Shown piece after piece: positions 7,962 to 15,876 of a DNA stretch of 32,304 nt. The stretch is taken from NCBI RefSeq assembly GCF_002295105.1, contig NZ_NSGH01000023.1, positions 1 to 32,304 on the forward strand. The letters run 5' to 3'. The translations under genes were made by a program, and so were the position numbers. A model generated the notes under the pieces. The model saw only the letters and a program-made list of their open reading frames with translations. It was not told the origin of the DNA and searched no databases. Origin of the DNA: Salimicrobium humidisoli (GTDB taxonomy: Bacteria > Bacillota > Bacilli > Bacillales > Halobacillaceae). The stretch's first letter is position 1; every line of letters starts with the position of its first letter.

Positions 7962-9241
7962 TCTCCGATAACCTCCAGTCCGCTCAGGTCCCCGATCGGA
8001 TAGATTCTCGTATCGCCTTTCGCTTCCGGAAGGCAATTCCGCATATCGAGAACGACCGGGGTCTTCATGCGGTCTTCAAAGATAGAGGTGTCCATCTTTT
8101 TGTATTCACTGTGATCGACCAGCACGAGGGCCGCGTCCGCTTTATCAAGAGACTCCTCGATGGGATGGATCCGCAGCGGAACCTGATCTTCCCTGACGTA
8201 AGGGTCGTGACAGAAAACTTTATAGTTCTTTTTATTGTTGACCAGTTTAAAGACGACGTCAATCGCCGGGCTTCCGCGTACATCGTCCACGTCGCCTTTG
8301 TAGCTTAGCCCGAAGACAGCTATTTTCGGGTTGGAGATGTTCCGTGTCAGTTTTTCGACCTGAGAAATGACGAAGTCAGGCATCGAGTTATTGATTTCTC
8401 TCGCCGTCTGCATCAGAGGCGACACATCTTCCGCTTTTTCTATGACAAAATAAGGGTCCACCGGAATACAGTGGCCACCGACTCCGGGTCCGGGTTCGTG
8501 CAGGTTTACCCTCGGATGTACGTTGGCAAGCCTGATCACTTCATGAGCATTGAAATCCAGTTCCGCCGAAATTTTGGCCAGTTCGTTCGCCAGCGCTATA
8601 TTCACATCACGGTACGCGTTCTCCATAAGCTTGGACATCTCGGCGTTGATAGCCTTCGTTTCTATAATTTCCCCTTTGAGGAAAAGTTTATACAACTCAG
8701 CAACCTCTGCAGCCGCCTCTTTCGTATAGCCGCCGATAATAAGTGTGTTTTCTTTGATCTCTTTCATGACACTCCCCGGGATCACCCGCTCGGGGCAGTG
8801 GGCCAGGTATATTTCGTTGGCAGCCACGTCCCAGTCTGCTTCTTCAAGCAAAGGTGCCACTTTGTCCTGTATCGTGCGCGGCGGGACGGTGGATTCGACG
8901 ATGACGGCATTCCCTTTATTCAAATAGGGAAGGATACTCTTCACTGCCTGCTCGACGTAAGTGATGTTCGCCGATTCGTCATCATAAACGGGAGTCGGGA
9001 CAGCCACGATGAACACATCCGCTTCTTCAGGCTCTCCGCCTGCAGTTAAACGGCCGGAGCCGACCACCCCGCTGATCAGATCCCCAAGGTCCGGCTCCTC
9101 GATAAGTATGTTGCCTGCCTGAAGATTATTGATGACATTTTCGTCTATATCAACTCCGTGTACGTTCATGCCGGCCTCGGCAAGCACTCCCGAAATCGGA
9201 AGCCCGATATGACCGAGTCCTACTACACATATGTTCTTCAT
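7958..9241 (-). CDS. wecC: UDP-N-acetyl-D-mannosamine dehydrogenase
   Basis: The enzyme oxidises UDP-ManNAc twice with NAD+ to UDP-ManNAcA, a precursor of acidic wall or capsule polymers. The Rossmann motif GLGHIGLP (8-15) opens the protein. AHCPERVIPGS lies at about 147-157, and the catalytic cysteine C258 sits in GPGVGGHCIPVDP. HPRVN and GPGVGGHC are typical of the WecC branch rather than of UDP-glucose dehydrogenases such as TuaD. The length of 427 aa is normal. The start has GGAGGAG just upstream. The gene overlaps the GT26 gene by 4 bp and forms a two-gene operon with it. Related nucleotide-sugar substrates cannot be excluded. Confidence 0.88.
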   Translation of the reverse strand: MKNICVVGLGHIGLPISGVLAEAGMNVHGVDIDENVINNLQAGNILIEEPDLGDLISGVVGSGRLTAGGEPEEADVFIVAVPTPVYDDESANITYVEQAVKSILPYLNKGNAVIVESTVPPRTIQDKVAPLLEEADWDVAANEIYLAHCPERVIPGSVMKEIKENTLIIGGYTKEAAAEVAELYKLFLKGEIIETKAINAEMSKLMENAYRDVNIALANELAKISAELDFNAHEVIRLANVHPRVNLHEPGPGVGGHCIPVDPYFVIEKAEDVSPLMQTAREINNSMPDFVISQVEKLTRNISNPKIAVFGLSYKGDVDDVRGSPAIDVVFKLVNNKKNYKVFCHDPYVREDQVPLRIHPIEESLDKADAALVLVDHSEYKKMDTSIFEDRMKTPVVLDMRNCLPEAKGDTRIYPIGDLSGLEVIGE

Positions 9242-9330
9242 CGTCCACTCCTCCGGATTCCTTATTATCTCCTCGTAATCGTTGACAGCAATTATTACTT
9301 ACTACGGTACTTATCATCTTCCCCTGTGAC

Positions 9331-9356
9331 AAAAAGCACCCGGATCTTCCGGGAGT
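9331..9356 (-). terminator. Terminator of the terC operon
   Basis: On the minus strand CTCCCGGA pairs with TCCGGGTG and is followed by CTTTTTG. It lies 37 bp after the OsmC-family stop codon. Confidence 0.7.
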
Positions 9357-9393
9357 GACGCTCAGGAAACACAGTAAATCTGTGCTCCCGCTC

Positions 9394-9843
9394 TTATTTC
9401 GATACTGTAAGGTCAGGCTCCAGCGTAAGTTTCACGTTCCCCGCAATCGCTCTTGAAATCATGCAGGAAGATTCCGCTTTGTGAGCCAGCTTACGCAGCT
9501 TCTCAAGTTCAGACGCGGAGGCTCCCTTTTCAAGAACGACTCTCGGCCGGTGAATGATCTCTTCATAAGTTATGACACCATTCGTAACGCTTACGACACC
9601 TTCCGAGTCCATGTCCATGTCTTCGAGCGGAAGCTCCGCCCGTTCCATCATAGCTGCTAATGTTATTATATAGCACGTAGATGCCGCTCCGAGCAGCATC
9701 TCGTCAGGATTCGTTCCCTGACCCGGTCCGTCCATTTCTTCCGGAATGGAAATTTCCGTCTTCAGTTTATCGGCTTCGATTGTTCCGACCGAGCCCCGGC
9801 CTCCGGGCCACGTCGATTTCATATGAAAATGATGCTTTGCCAT
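9394..9843 (-). CDS. OsmC/Ohr-family peroxiredoxin-like protein
   Basis: OsmC/Ohr proteins reduce organic hydroperoxides with a pair of cysteines. Both are present: C57 in AASTCYI and C127 in ESSCMIS. The 149-aa length is normal. The protein most resembles the SACOL1771-type branch rather than Ohr itself, judging by its GGRGSVG opening and ISIPEEMDGPGQGTNPDEM segment. Its ATG overlaps the stop of the preceding small gene as TAATG, so the two are translationally coupled. Sitting in a Mn2+-riboswitch operon suggests a link between manganese and peroxide defence. Confidence 0.88.
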   Translation of the reverse strand: MAKHHFHMKSTWPGGRGSVGTIEADKLKTEISIPEEMDGPGQGTNPDEMLLGAASTCYIITLAAMMERAELPLEDMDMDSEGVVSVTNGVITYEEIIHRPRVVLEKGASASELEKLRKLAHKAESSCMISRAIAGNVKLTLEPDLTVSK

Positions 9844-10034
9844 TATTGTTCCTCCTTCCGGTCTTTTTGAAACCTGAGCACTTTCTCGTTAAGGCTCCGT
9901 ATCATAAGCTCCACCTGTTCAAGCTCCTCTTCGTCTACAGGACTGTCCACGGACTGTACTACATCGTTCAGCATGGACACCCTGTTTTTAATGTAGTAAA
10001 ACTGTTCGTCTTTACCTTCGAGCGCTTTACCCAT
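9843..10034 (-). CDS. Small SE1561-like conserved protein
   Basis: This is a 63-aa soluble, mostly helical and acidic protein of unknown function. It begins MGKALEGKDEQF and has heptad-like leucines over about 20-58, so a short coiled coil is likely. It resembles the small SE1561 family of Firmicutes, a match from memory. A good GGAG site precedes the ATG. It sits 14 bp after terC and overlaps the OsmC-family gene by one base. Confidence 0.75.
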   Translation of the reverse strand: MGKALEGKDEQFYYIKNRVSMLNDVVQSVDSPVDEEELEQVELMIRSLNEKVLRFQKDRKEEQ

Positions 10035-10048
10035 TTCATTTCCTCTCC

Positions 10049-10831
10049 TTACTGACTATTCCCGTCTTTCTTCCTTCCGGATAAAAACCAGCCGGCTGCC
10101 GCAATACCTACGAGCACGGTATAAAACGTAATTTTCCAAAGTGCCGAGTGTGAAAAACTTTCATCGATAATCCGGATGTTCGGATGGGCAAGAGTGGATA
10201 CCACCAATTTTACACCGACCCACCCTACAATAACAAAAGCTGCGATTTCAAGACCCGGACGGTCATGCAGAATTCTGACGAATACGTTGGCCGCGAACCT
10301 CATAATGATGATGCCGATCATCCCGCCTGCAAGAATAACGGCGAACTGTCCTCCGTCGAGACTCCCTACCGTCGGGAGATCTGTTTCGGGAAGAGTTACG
10401 GCAAGTGCGACAGCGGCGAGGATGGAGTCGACCGCAAAGGCGAGGTCGGCGAACTCCACTTTCACAACAGTAATCCAGAAGCCTTTTCCTTTCGATGTTT
10501 CATCATACGCGGGCTCTTCATCCTCGTCTTCCCCGTTCCCTCTCGTATTCCATTTATCATAAAGGTTCTTTCCTGCAATAAACAACAGATAGGCTGCGCC
10601 GAGGGCCTGGACCTGCCAGACATCTACAAGAAAAGAAATGACGAACAGCGATGCGAAACGAAGAACGAACGCGCCGACAAGACCATAAAACAAAGCTTTC
10701 TTTCTTTTTTCGGGCGGCAGATGTTTCACCATGATTGCCAGCACGAGCGCGTTGTCGGCCGCCAATATCCCCTCAAGTCCTACGAGTACAATCAGTACCC
10801 AGCCGTATTCAATCAGTAATTGGGCTTCCAT
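10049..10831 (-). CDS. TerC-family integral membrane protein (YkoY-like)
   Basis: TerC proteins are membrane proteins of about seven helices. In Bacillus, YkoY and relatives are linked to Mn2+ export or the metallation of secreted enzymes. The family signature is the acidic residues within helices: EGILAADNALVLAIM near the N terminus and EFADLAFAVDSILAAVAL near residue 130. A charged cytoplasmic loop rich in Asp and Glu lies at about 99-112. Length is 260 aa. The yybP-ykoY riboswitch immediately upstream supports the manganese role. Confidence 0.92.
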   Translation of the reverse strand: MEAQLLIEYGWVLIVLVGLEGILAADNALVLAIMVKHLPPEKRKKALFYGLVGAFVLRFASLFVISFLVDVWQVQALGAAYLLFIAGKNLYDKWNTRGNGEDEDEEPAYDETSKGKGFWITVVKVEFADLAFAVDSILAAVALAVTLPETDLPTVGSLDGGQFAVILAGGMIGIIIMRFAANVFVRILHDRPGLEIAAFVIVGWVGVKLVVSTLAHPNIRIIDESFSHSALWKITFYTVLVGIAAAGWFLSGRKKDGNSQ

Positions 10832-10885
10832 AAAATTCTGCTCCCCTTATTGGTAGATTCCCGGTAAAGAACAGAGCACAAAAAA

Positions 10886-10996
10886 GAGACCTCTGCCCTT
10901 CCCGGACAAAGGTCTCGCAAACAACGGTCGTTGCCGATAAAACCGGAGATTTCTCTCGTATTGACGATTTTATCGAACAGCTACTCCCCTTCTTTT
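10886..10996 (-). ncRNA. yybP-ykoY (Mn2+-sensing) riboswitch with terminator
   Basis: The minus strand starts with AAGGGGAGTAGCTG (from about 10991), then GTCAATACGAGAG, GGCAACGACC and GCGAGACCTTTG, the conserved blocks of this class in the right order. The 3' aptamer arm GAGACCT (10916-10910) is also one side of a terminator with AGGTCTC (10892-10886), followed by six Ts. Mn2+ binding would hold the arm in the aptamer and let transcription read into terC. Confidence 0.92.
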
Positions 10997-11196
10997 CTTA
11001 TCATACCATTTATCCCTTTGAAGTCAACGCAGGAGAGAAGAAAATCTCCACCCTGACACCCTCTTACAGTTACCGTCTCCAATAAAACATTTCTTTCCTG
11101 ACTTCTTTCCAGTAAAATGTAATCATGTGCTGCCGGAAGCCGGTGTCCCTCCCAGCACGTAACCCTAAATGATTTCAGGAAAGGCGGAATATTATA

Positions 11197-12267
11197 ATGC
11201 TGCAAAAAAAATGGTTCCAGACGATTATCACCCTGATCGCCATCTGTTTATTAATATTATTACTGAACAAAATCCAGTTTTTCTTCCAGCCGATTCTCAC
11301 CTACATCAGCGCTATTGCTCTTCCCCTTATCGGCGGAGGCGTTCTCTACTATATTTCAAGACCGCTCGTGGAGTGGCTGACACGTATAAAAGTGCCACGA
11401 GTCCCCGCTATTCTGTTCGTCTTCATGCTTTTTATCGCTGCCGGCTATCTGATCGTTCAGTTCATTGCACCGATCGCCCAGCAGCAGTATACGAAATTAA
11501 TGAACAACATTCCGGAAATGATCCAGACGGTCGAACAGGGGGTCGGCTACTGGCAGCAGAACCAGGACATTCTTCCTGAGAGGGTAACGGACACTATCCA
11601 GAACTTCACTGACAACCTGGAGTCCTACATACAGGAGGCCTCCGCGGCTTTCTTCAGCATACTTACGAACGTCGTCAGCTTTCTGTTTTCGCTTATCCTT
11701 GTGCCGTTTTTCCTCTTCTTCATGCTGAAAGACGGGCACCGTCTGCTCCCGTTCATGAGCGGATACATGAGAGAGAAGAGTCCTTCTTTCGCAGACAGCT
11801 TCGTACGATGGGCCCGTTCAGTGGATCGTACACTCTATACTTTCATACTCGGTCAGCTTACGGTCAGTGTAGCTGTAGGCTTACTGCTTCTGGTCGGCTA
11901 TCTGGCCATAGGTCTGCAGTACTCTCTCACTTTGTCCCTGTTCGCCATGATAATGAACGTCATCCCTTTCATCGGGCCTTTTCTCGCAGTCGTCCCGGCC
12001 CTGATCGTCGCTCTTTTTCAGGATCCGATCATGGTCATCTGGGTAGCTATCATCACCATAATCGCCCAGCAGGTCGAAGGGAACCTCATATCACCGAACA
12101 TAATGGGGAAAGCATTGCACATCCATCCACTTACAATCATCACTGTCATACTGGCAGCCGGAAGTCTCGCAGGTTTTCTCGGTTTATTATTCGCCATTCC
12201 GGCTTACGCCCTCATAAAAACTACCGTTGCACACTTATATGAGGAGTGGAAGGGTCCCACTGTTTAG
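11197..12267 (+). CDS. AI-2E family transporter / permease
   Basis: A 356-aa polytopic membrane protein of the AI-2E (PerM/YtvI) family. Hydrophobic helices occur at about 10-30, 35-55 and 67-90, then after a soluble segment (about 95-150) at 152-175 and in a C-terminal cluster from 210 to 345. The family pattern NVIPFIGPFLAVVPA is at about 251-265, and QQVEGNLISPNIMG follows. Some relatives export quorum signals and others act as Na+(Li+)/H+ antiporters in halophilic bacilli, so the substrate is open. A GGCGGA-type site precedes the ATG. It is a single-gene unit pointing away from terC. Confidence 0.88.
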   Translation: MLQKKWFQTIITLIAICLLILLLNKIQFFFQPILTYISAIALPLIGGGVLYYISRPLVEWLTRIKVPRVPAILFVFMLFIAAGYLIVQFIAPIAQQQYTKLMNNIPEMIQTVEQGVGYWQQNQDILPERVTDTIQNFTDNLESYIQEASAAFFSILTNVVSFLFSLILVPFFLFFMLKDGHRLLPFMSGYMREKSPSFADSFVRWARSVDRTLYTFILGQLTVSVAVGLLLLVGYLAIGLQYSLTLSLFAMIMNVIPFIGPFLAVVPALIVALFQDPIMVIWVAIITIIAQQVEGNLISPNIMGKALHIHPLTIITVILAAGSLAGFLGLLFAIPAYALIKTTVAHLYEEWKGPTV

Positions 12268-12287
12268 CGACTGAACTGCGATATATG

Positions 12288-12320
12288 AAAAAAGAAGCTG
12301 CCGAGGCCCGGCAGCTTCTT
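12288..12320. terminator. Bidirectional terminator between the permease and dctP
   Basis: GAAGCTGCC (12294-12302) pairs with GGCAGCTTC (12310-12318). Six As at 12288-12293 give a strong T tract on the minus strand. The plus-strand tract is weaker. Confidence 0.75.
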
Positions 12321-12348
12321 CTGTTCTGTATATAGTTGGTTCCGGGAA

Positions 12349-13458
12349 TTATTCTTCAGAACCGGAACTTTCACCCGTTTCTTCACCGGAGATTTCACTT
12401 ATTTCCTTCTCCAGCTTATCAAGAATCTCCCCGTCAACCGTGGAAACTTCCTCTCTGTAGAAGTCACGGACGCCCATCGCTTCTTTACGGAACGCCTCAC
12501 GCTGTTCTTCCGTCAGTTCTATAACTTCCGTAGCGTTCTCTTCGTCCTCTTTGATGGTTTTCAGCCATTCCTCGTTCTGGGCTTCCTGCTCCTCATATAC
12601 CCACTCCTGCATTTCCTGCACAGTCTCGTCGATTGTCTTCTGCATTTCTTCATCAAGACCGTCATACCAGTCGGAGTTCACGGTAGTCATCGCTACATAG
12701 TTGTTGTGATTGGAGAGCGTCATGTAATCCTGAACTTCGTGGAACGAAGCATCTCCGATGAAGAAGATCGGGTTCTCCTGACCTTCAACGGTGCCGCGAT
12801 CAAGCGCCGTATACAGTTCACCCCAGCTCATCGACTGCGGGTCGGCACCATAGGCTTTGTAGGATTCAAGAATCAACGGAGATGTCTGGGTACGCATCTT
12901 CAACCCTTCGAAGTCTTCAGGTTTCTCGATTTTCTTACTGGATGTCCACTGCATCGCCCCTTCAGACCAGAACGCAAGCGGGGTGATTCCGTGCTCTTCG
13001 TATTTGGAACGAAGGTCTTTATTTAGAGCTTCACTCTTGTTCAGAACTTCCTGGGTTTTCTCCACACTGTCAGGAAACAGAAAATGCAGAGCGAACAGCT
13101 GACCTTCTTTTACCATGTTCCCTGTGAAGCCCGGGGACATGACAGCCATCTCGACAGCCCCGGTTTCAAGCTGTTCCACCTGGTCCGATTCATTACCCAG
13201 ACCTCCGAACTCATAAGGTTCTATCGTGATTTGACCATCGGTTTTCTCATTGATACGTTTCCCGAATTCTTCCGCATATTCGTACTGTACCTGGCCATCC
13301 ACTTCTTCCGTCACCATTCTCCAGGTCTCTGAACCGCCTCCTGAAGATTCTCCTCCGTCTCCGGAACTTTCTCCGTCACCGCCACCGCCACATGCAGCAA
13401 GAAATCCCGACAACGACAACGCCATGACACCAGTCAATAAACTCTTTTTGTTAATAAT
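12349..13458 (-). CDS. dctP: TRAP transporter substrate-binding lipoprotein (DctP family), ATT start
   Basis: This is the extracytoplasmic solute receptor of a tripartite Na+-driven importer. A lipoprotein signal ends in the lipobox LAAC, followed by a Gly/Ser/Glu linker and the DctP fold. No ATG or GTG gives a sensible start. The first in-frame TTG (13437) would leave a signal with no positive charge and no ribosome binding site. A strong GGGGAGG lies at 13467-13473, followed 8 nt later by ATT ATT AAC AAA AAG. Starting at ATT 13458 (or 13455) gives an ideal n-region of the form M-(I)-NKKSLLTG. The protein is then 369 aa. The substrate is unknown; C4-dicarboxylates, other organic acids or compatible solutes are all possible. 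Confidence 0.88.
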   Translation of the reverse strand: MINKKSLLTGVMALSLSGFLAACGGGGDGESSGDGGESSGGGSETWRMVTEEVDGQVQYEYAEEFGKRINEKTDGQITIEPYEFGGLGNESDQVEQLETGAVEMAVMSPGFTGNMVKEGQLFALHFLFPDSVEKTQEVLNKSEALNKDLRSKYEEHGITPLAFWSEGAMQWTSSKKIEKPEDFEGLKMRTQTSPLILESYKAYGADPQSMSWGELYTALDRGTVEGQENPIFFIGDASFHEVQDYMTLSNHNNYVAMTTVNSDWYDGLDEEMQKTIDETVQEMQEWVYEEQEAQNEEWLKTIKEDEENATEVIELTEEQREAFRKEAMGVRDFYREEVSTVDGEILDKLEKEISEISGEETGESSGSEE

Positions 13459-13499
13459 GGTGAAAACCTCCCCAGTTTTTTTGGTATACTTTCATATGC

Positions 13500-14765
13500 T
13501 TATAGAAGCATAAGTGACAACTCTTCGAAGTAAATCAGTAAAAATGCTACTGCTATCATAATTGCTATATACGGTGGTGTTCCTTTGATCACTTCCAGAT
13601 AAGGTTTGTTGAAAACGGCGCTGGCCGTGAAAATATCAACGCCGAACGGCGGAGTGGCTGAGCCGAGAGCCGCCTGGAAAGTGATGACGACCCCAAGGTG
13701 GATCGGGTCTACTCCGGCACCCATAGCCGCCGGGTAGAAAATCGGTGTAAGTACGAGAATGACCACGATCGGGTCGACGAACATACAACCGATGAAGAAA
13801 AACAGAGATACCATCAGCAGTACGAATATCGCGGACGGATCAGGACCAAGCACGGCATCCGTTATCATCTGCGGAATACGCGCGAACGATATGACCCAGG
13901 TGAAGGCCTGACCTCCTGCCACGAGTACGAACACGGCTGAGGTGACGATACCAGTGGAGCGGGCAATACTCGGCAGTCTTTTGATATGGATGGATCTGTA
14001 TATAAGTACTTCAAGTATGAACGCGTAAAGCACCGAAACCCCGGCTGCTTCCGTAGGACTGAACAGCCCGGAGTAGATACCTCCGATGACGATCACCGGA
14101 AATCCGATAGGCAGCAGAGCTCTTCTGGTCAGGTGCAGACGTTCTTTCCACGTTGCTTTGTTTGCAAGCGGTATGTCTTTGACGATAGCGTAAATAATAC
14201 TGTAAACAGTAAAAGCGAGAAAAACGATGATGCCGGGAATGATACCTGCGATGAACAGGTCTCCCACTGAAGTTCCGGAGACGAGTCCGTACATGATCAT
14301 GCCGATACTCGGGGGAACGAGCAGGGCTACGTCACTCGAATTGATGATGAGTGCCATCGCGGTCGGATCTTTATAACCGATTTTGAGGAGCCTCTCCCTC
14401 ATCGGGGTACCGATGGCTACGACGGTAGCCTGGGTCGATCCGGAAATTGCGCCGAAAAGGGTACAGGCGGCAGCTGTAGTAACGGCGTATCCTCCCCGGA
14501 TATGTCCAATGAAGGAGCCGATGAAATCAAGCAGTCTGTTCGAAGTTTTTCCGGTAGTCATTATATCGGCTGCGAATATGAAGAGGGGAACAGCCAGCAG
14601 TACGTAAGCTTCGATCCCCGTCGAGAACTGCTGCATCATGATTACCGGGTCTAAATTCGGAAAATAGATAAAAAGGACAATTAGAGGAGCAACCATTAAA
14701 GGAACCAGCATCGGAAAGTTCAGCAATAATAGAATGACCATAATTGTTAACATTGTCGCCAGCAT
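13500..14765 (-). CDS. dctM: TRAP transporter large permease (DctM)
   Basis: This is the catalytic membrane subunit of the TRAP system, 421 aa with about 11-12 hydrophobic helices. Motifs typical of DctM are FAADIMTTGKTSNRLLDF near residue 63, GAISGSTQATVVAIG near 110, and SSDVALLVPPSIGMIMYG near 143. The C-terminal QAALGSATPPFGVD at about 369-382 is also characteristic. A GAGAGGA site lies 7 nt before the ATG. It follows dctQ by 30 bp and precedes dctP, so the order is Q-M-P. Confidence 0.94.
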   Translation of the reverse strand: MLATMLTIMVILLLLNFPMLVPLMVAPLIVLFIYFPNLDPVIMMQQFSTGIEAYVLLAVPLFIFAADIMTTGKTSNRLLDFIGSFIGHIRGGYAVTTAAACTLFGAISGSTQATVVAIGTPMRERLLKIGYKDPTAMALIINSSDVALLVPPSIGMIMYGLVSGTSVGDLFIAGIIPGIIVFLAFTVYSIIYAIVKDIPLANKATWKERLHLTRRALLPIGFPVIVIGGIYSGLFSPTEAAGVSVLYAFILEVLIYRSIHIKRLPSIARSTGIVTSAVFVLVAGGQAFTWVISFARIPQMITDAVLGPDPSAIFVLLMVSLFFFIGCMFVDPIVVILVLTPIFYPAAMGAGVDPIHLGVVITFQAALGSATPPFGVDIFTASAVFNKPYLEVIKGTPPYIAIMIAVAFLLIYFEELSLMLL

Positions 14766-14795
14766 ATTGTTATCCTCTCTTGTTCGAAGTAATTA

Positions 14796-15353
14796 CTATA
14801 AGTGTCCGGTTTCTTCCACTTTCTCATCTTCCATGTCATTGTAGTCCAGAGCTTCCGTACCGATGTATACATTTTCTTTGTCCCTGATGTTCACCCACAT
14901 GTTACGAAGAAACTGTACGCCCCCCAGGAAAAACCCTATCGGGATAAACATATAAAGGATGTACATCGGCATCTGCAGAGCTGCTGTGACACGGCCGGAG
15001 TCTTTAATATCCAGAACATAGAGCGTGGAGTAATAGGCCAGTACGAATAAAATGACAGCCGTCAAAGCCGGAATGAATATAGATAGGACTTTTCTCACCT
15101 TAAACGGAGAGAGATCGTAAAAAGCGGACATACTGATATGCCTTCCTTTTCGGGCTGCATAGCTGATTCCCATGAACGTAGCGACGGTCACTGAGATCTG
15201 ACTGACCTCATCCGCAAAAGGAAGCGTATAGCCGAGCAGCGTCCGGGTAATCGGCTTGCTGATTACCATCAGTGCAATCAAAATGACGGCATAGCTCAGG
15301 ATGAATTCTTCCAGTTTTAAAATTCCTCGATCTAAAGCTCGAAACAGTTTCAA
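14796..15353 (-). CDS. dctQ: TRAP transporter small permease (DctQ)
   Basis: The small membrane subunit that pairs with DctM: 185 aa with four hydrophobic helices at about 15-35, 47-65, 85-110 and 128-148. RKGRHISMSAFYD near 67 is a recognisable DctQ element. The start is TTG at 15353, preceded 11 nt upstream by GGGGG. The C-terminal tail is strongly acidic. It is the first gene of the TRAP operon. Confidence 0.88.
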   Translation of the reverse strand: MKLFRALDRGILKLEEFILSYAVILIALMVISKPITRTLLGYTLPFADEVSQISVTVATFMGISYAARKGRHISMSAFYDLSPFKVRKVLSIFIPALTAVILFVLAYYSTLYVLDIKDSGRVTAALQMPMYILYMFIPIGFFLGGVQFLRNMWVNIRDKENVYIGTEALDYNDMEDEKVEETGHL

Positions 15354-15401
15354 GTTATGCTATACCCCCTCGATTGTACGCAGGTAATTTGGACATCATT
15401 C

Positions 15402-15430
15402 ATTTTACATAAGGCTTAAAGTCCCTACAA
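15402..15430 (-). promoter_or_regulatory. Candidate promoter of the TRAP operon
   Basis: On the minus strand TTGTAG (15430-15425) and TAAAAT (15407-15402) are 17 bp apart, about 50 bp before dctQ. Between here and the promoter at 15598 I see no gene. Confidence 0.5.
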
Positions 15431-15597
15431 ACCTGCTTATTTTGCAAATACCCCCTTCTCCTCTCTTTTGAGCGGCTTTTCCTGTGTTATATAAAGAATA
15501 TCATAAACATAATGAGAAAAGCAGAGGGTGTTTACATTTTTCTCAAAATTCAGTTAATTCATGTTGTACGTAAAGACTCAGGAACAAAGTCACGGTT

Positions 15598-15626
15598 TTG
15601 CATCTTTCCTGTTCATTTTATATAAT
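15598..15626 (+). promoter_or_regulatory. Strong sigma-A promoter of the 58-aa gene
   Basis: TTGCAT (15598-15603), 17 bp, then a perfect TATAAT (15621-15626). Confidence 0.75.
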
Positions 15627-15664
15627 GAATTATACCATAACATTAAAAGAAGGAGTACATACAT

Positions 15665-15841
15665 ATGTCTAAACAGGAGATTGAAGCCCGTATCGCGGAA
15701 CTGAAATCCGATTATATCCGCGTCCAGGGAGATATGGACAAATTGGAAGCGAACGGGGGAAATGTGGAACGTGCCGAAGCGCAGCTCGAAAAGATTGAAA
15801 ATGAACTCTCCGATCTGAAAAAAGAATTACGTCAAAAATAA
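15665..15841 (+). CDS. Small SE1832-like coiled-coil protein
   Basis: A 58-aa acidic protein beginning MSKQEIEARIAELK. Leucine and isoleucine heptads run almost its full length, interrupted by ANGGN at about 29-33, so it should form a helical hairpin or coiled coil. An AAGGAG site lies about 9 nt before the ATG, and a near-consensus promoter precedes it. A terminator follows directly. It resembles the SE1832 family of Bacillaceae and Staphylococcus, whose function I do not know; the match is from memory. Confidence 0.85.
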   Translation: MSKQEIEARIAELKSDYIRVQGDMDKLEANGGNVERAEAQLEKIENELSDLKKELRQK

Positions 15842-15876
15842 GCAGCCGGGCACTCAGCCCTGCTGCTTATTTTTTC
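15837..15876. terminator. Bidirectional terminator
   Basis: AATAAGCAGC (15837-15846) pairs with GCTGCTTATT (15862-15871) and a T run follows. It overlaps the stop codon of the 58-aa gene and the last codons of the antiporter gene on the other strand. Confidence 0.8.

Noticed and set aside
9360-9393. Hairpin CACAGTAAATCTGTG as a second terminator
   Set aside because: The stem is short and has no T tract on either strand; the CCCGGA hairpin next to it is the better terminator.
10981-11205. 74-codon frame on the minus strand upstream of the terC riboswitch
   Set aside because: It ends inside the start of the Mn2+ riboswitch, overlaps the permease leader, lacks a ribosome binding site and shows no family features.
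13451-13495. 14-codon leader frame (starting MKVYQKNW) between dctM and dctP
   Set aside because: It starts without a Shine-Dalgarno and contains the dctP ribosome binding site in its body. It could couple translation to the ATT start, but nothing shows it is translated.
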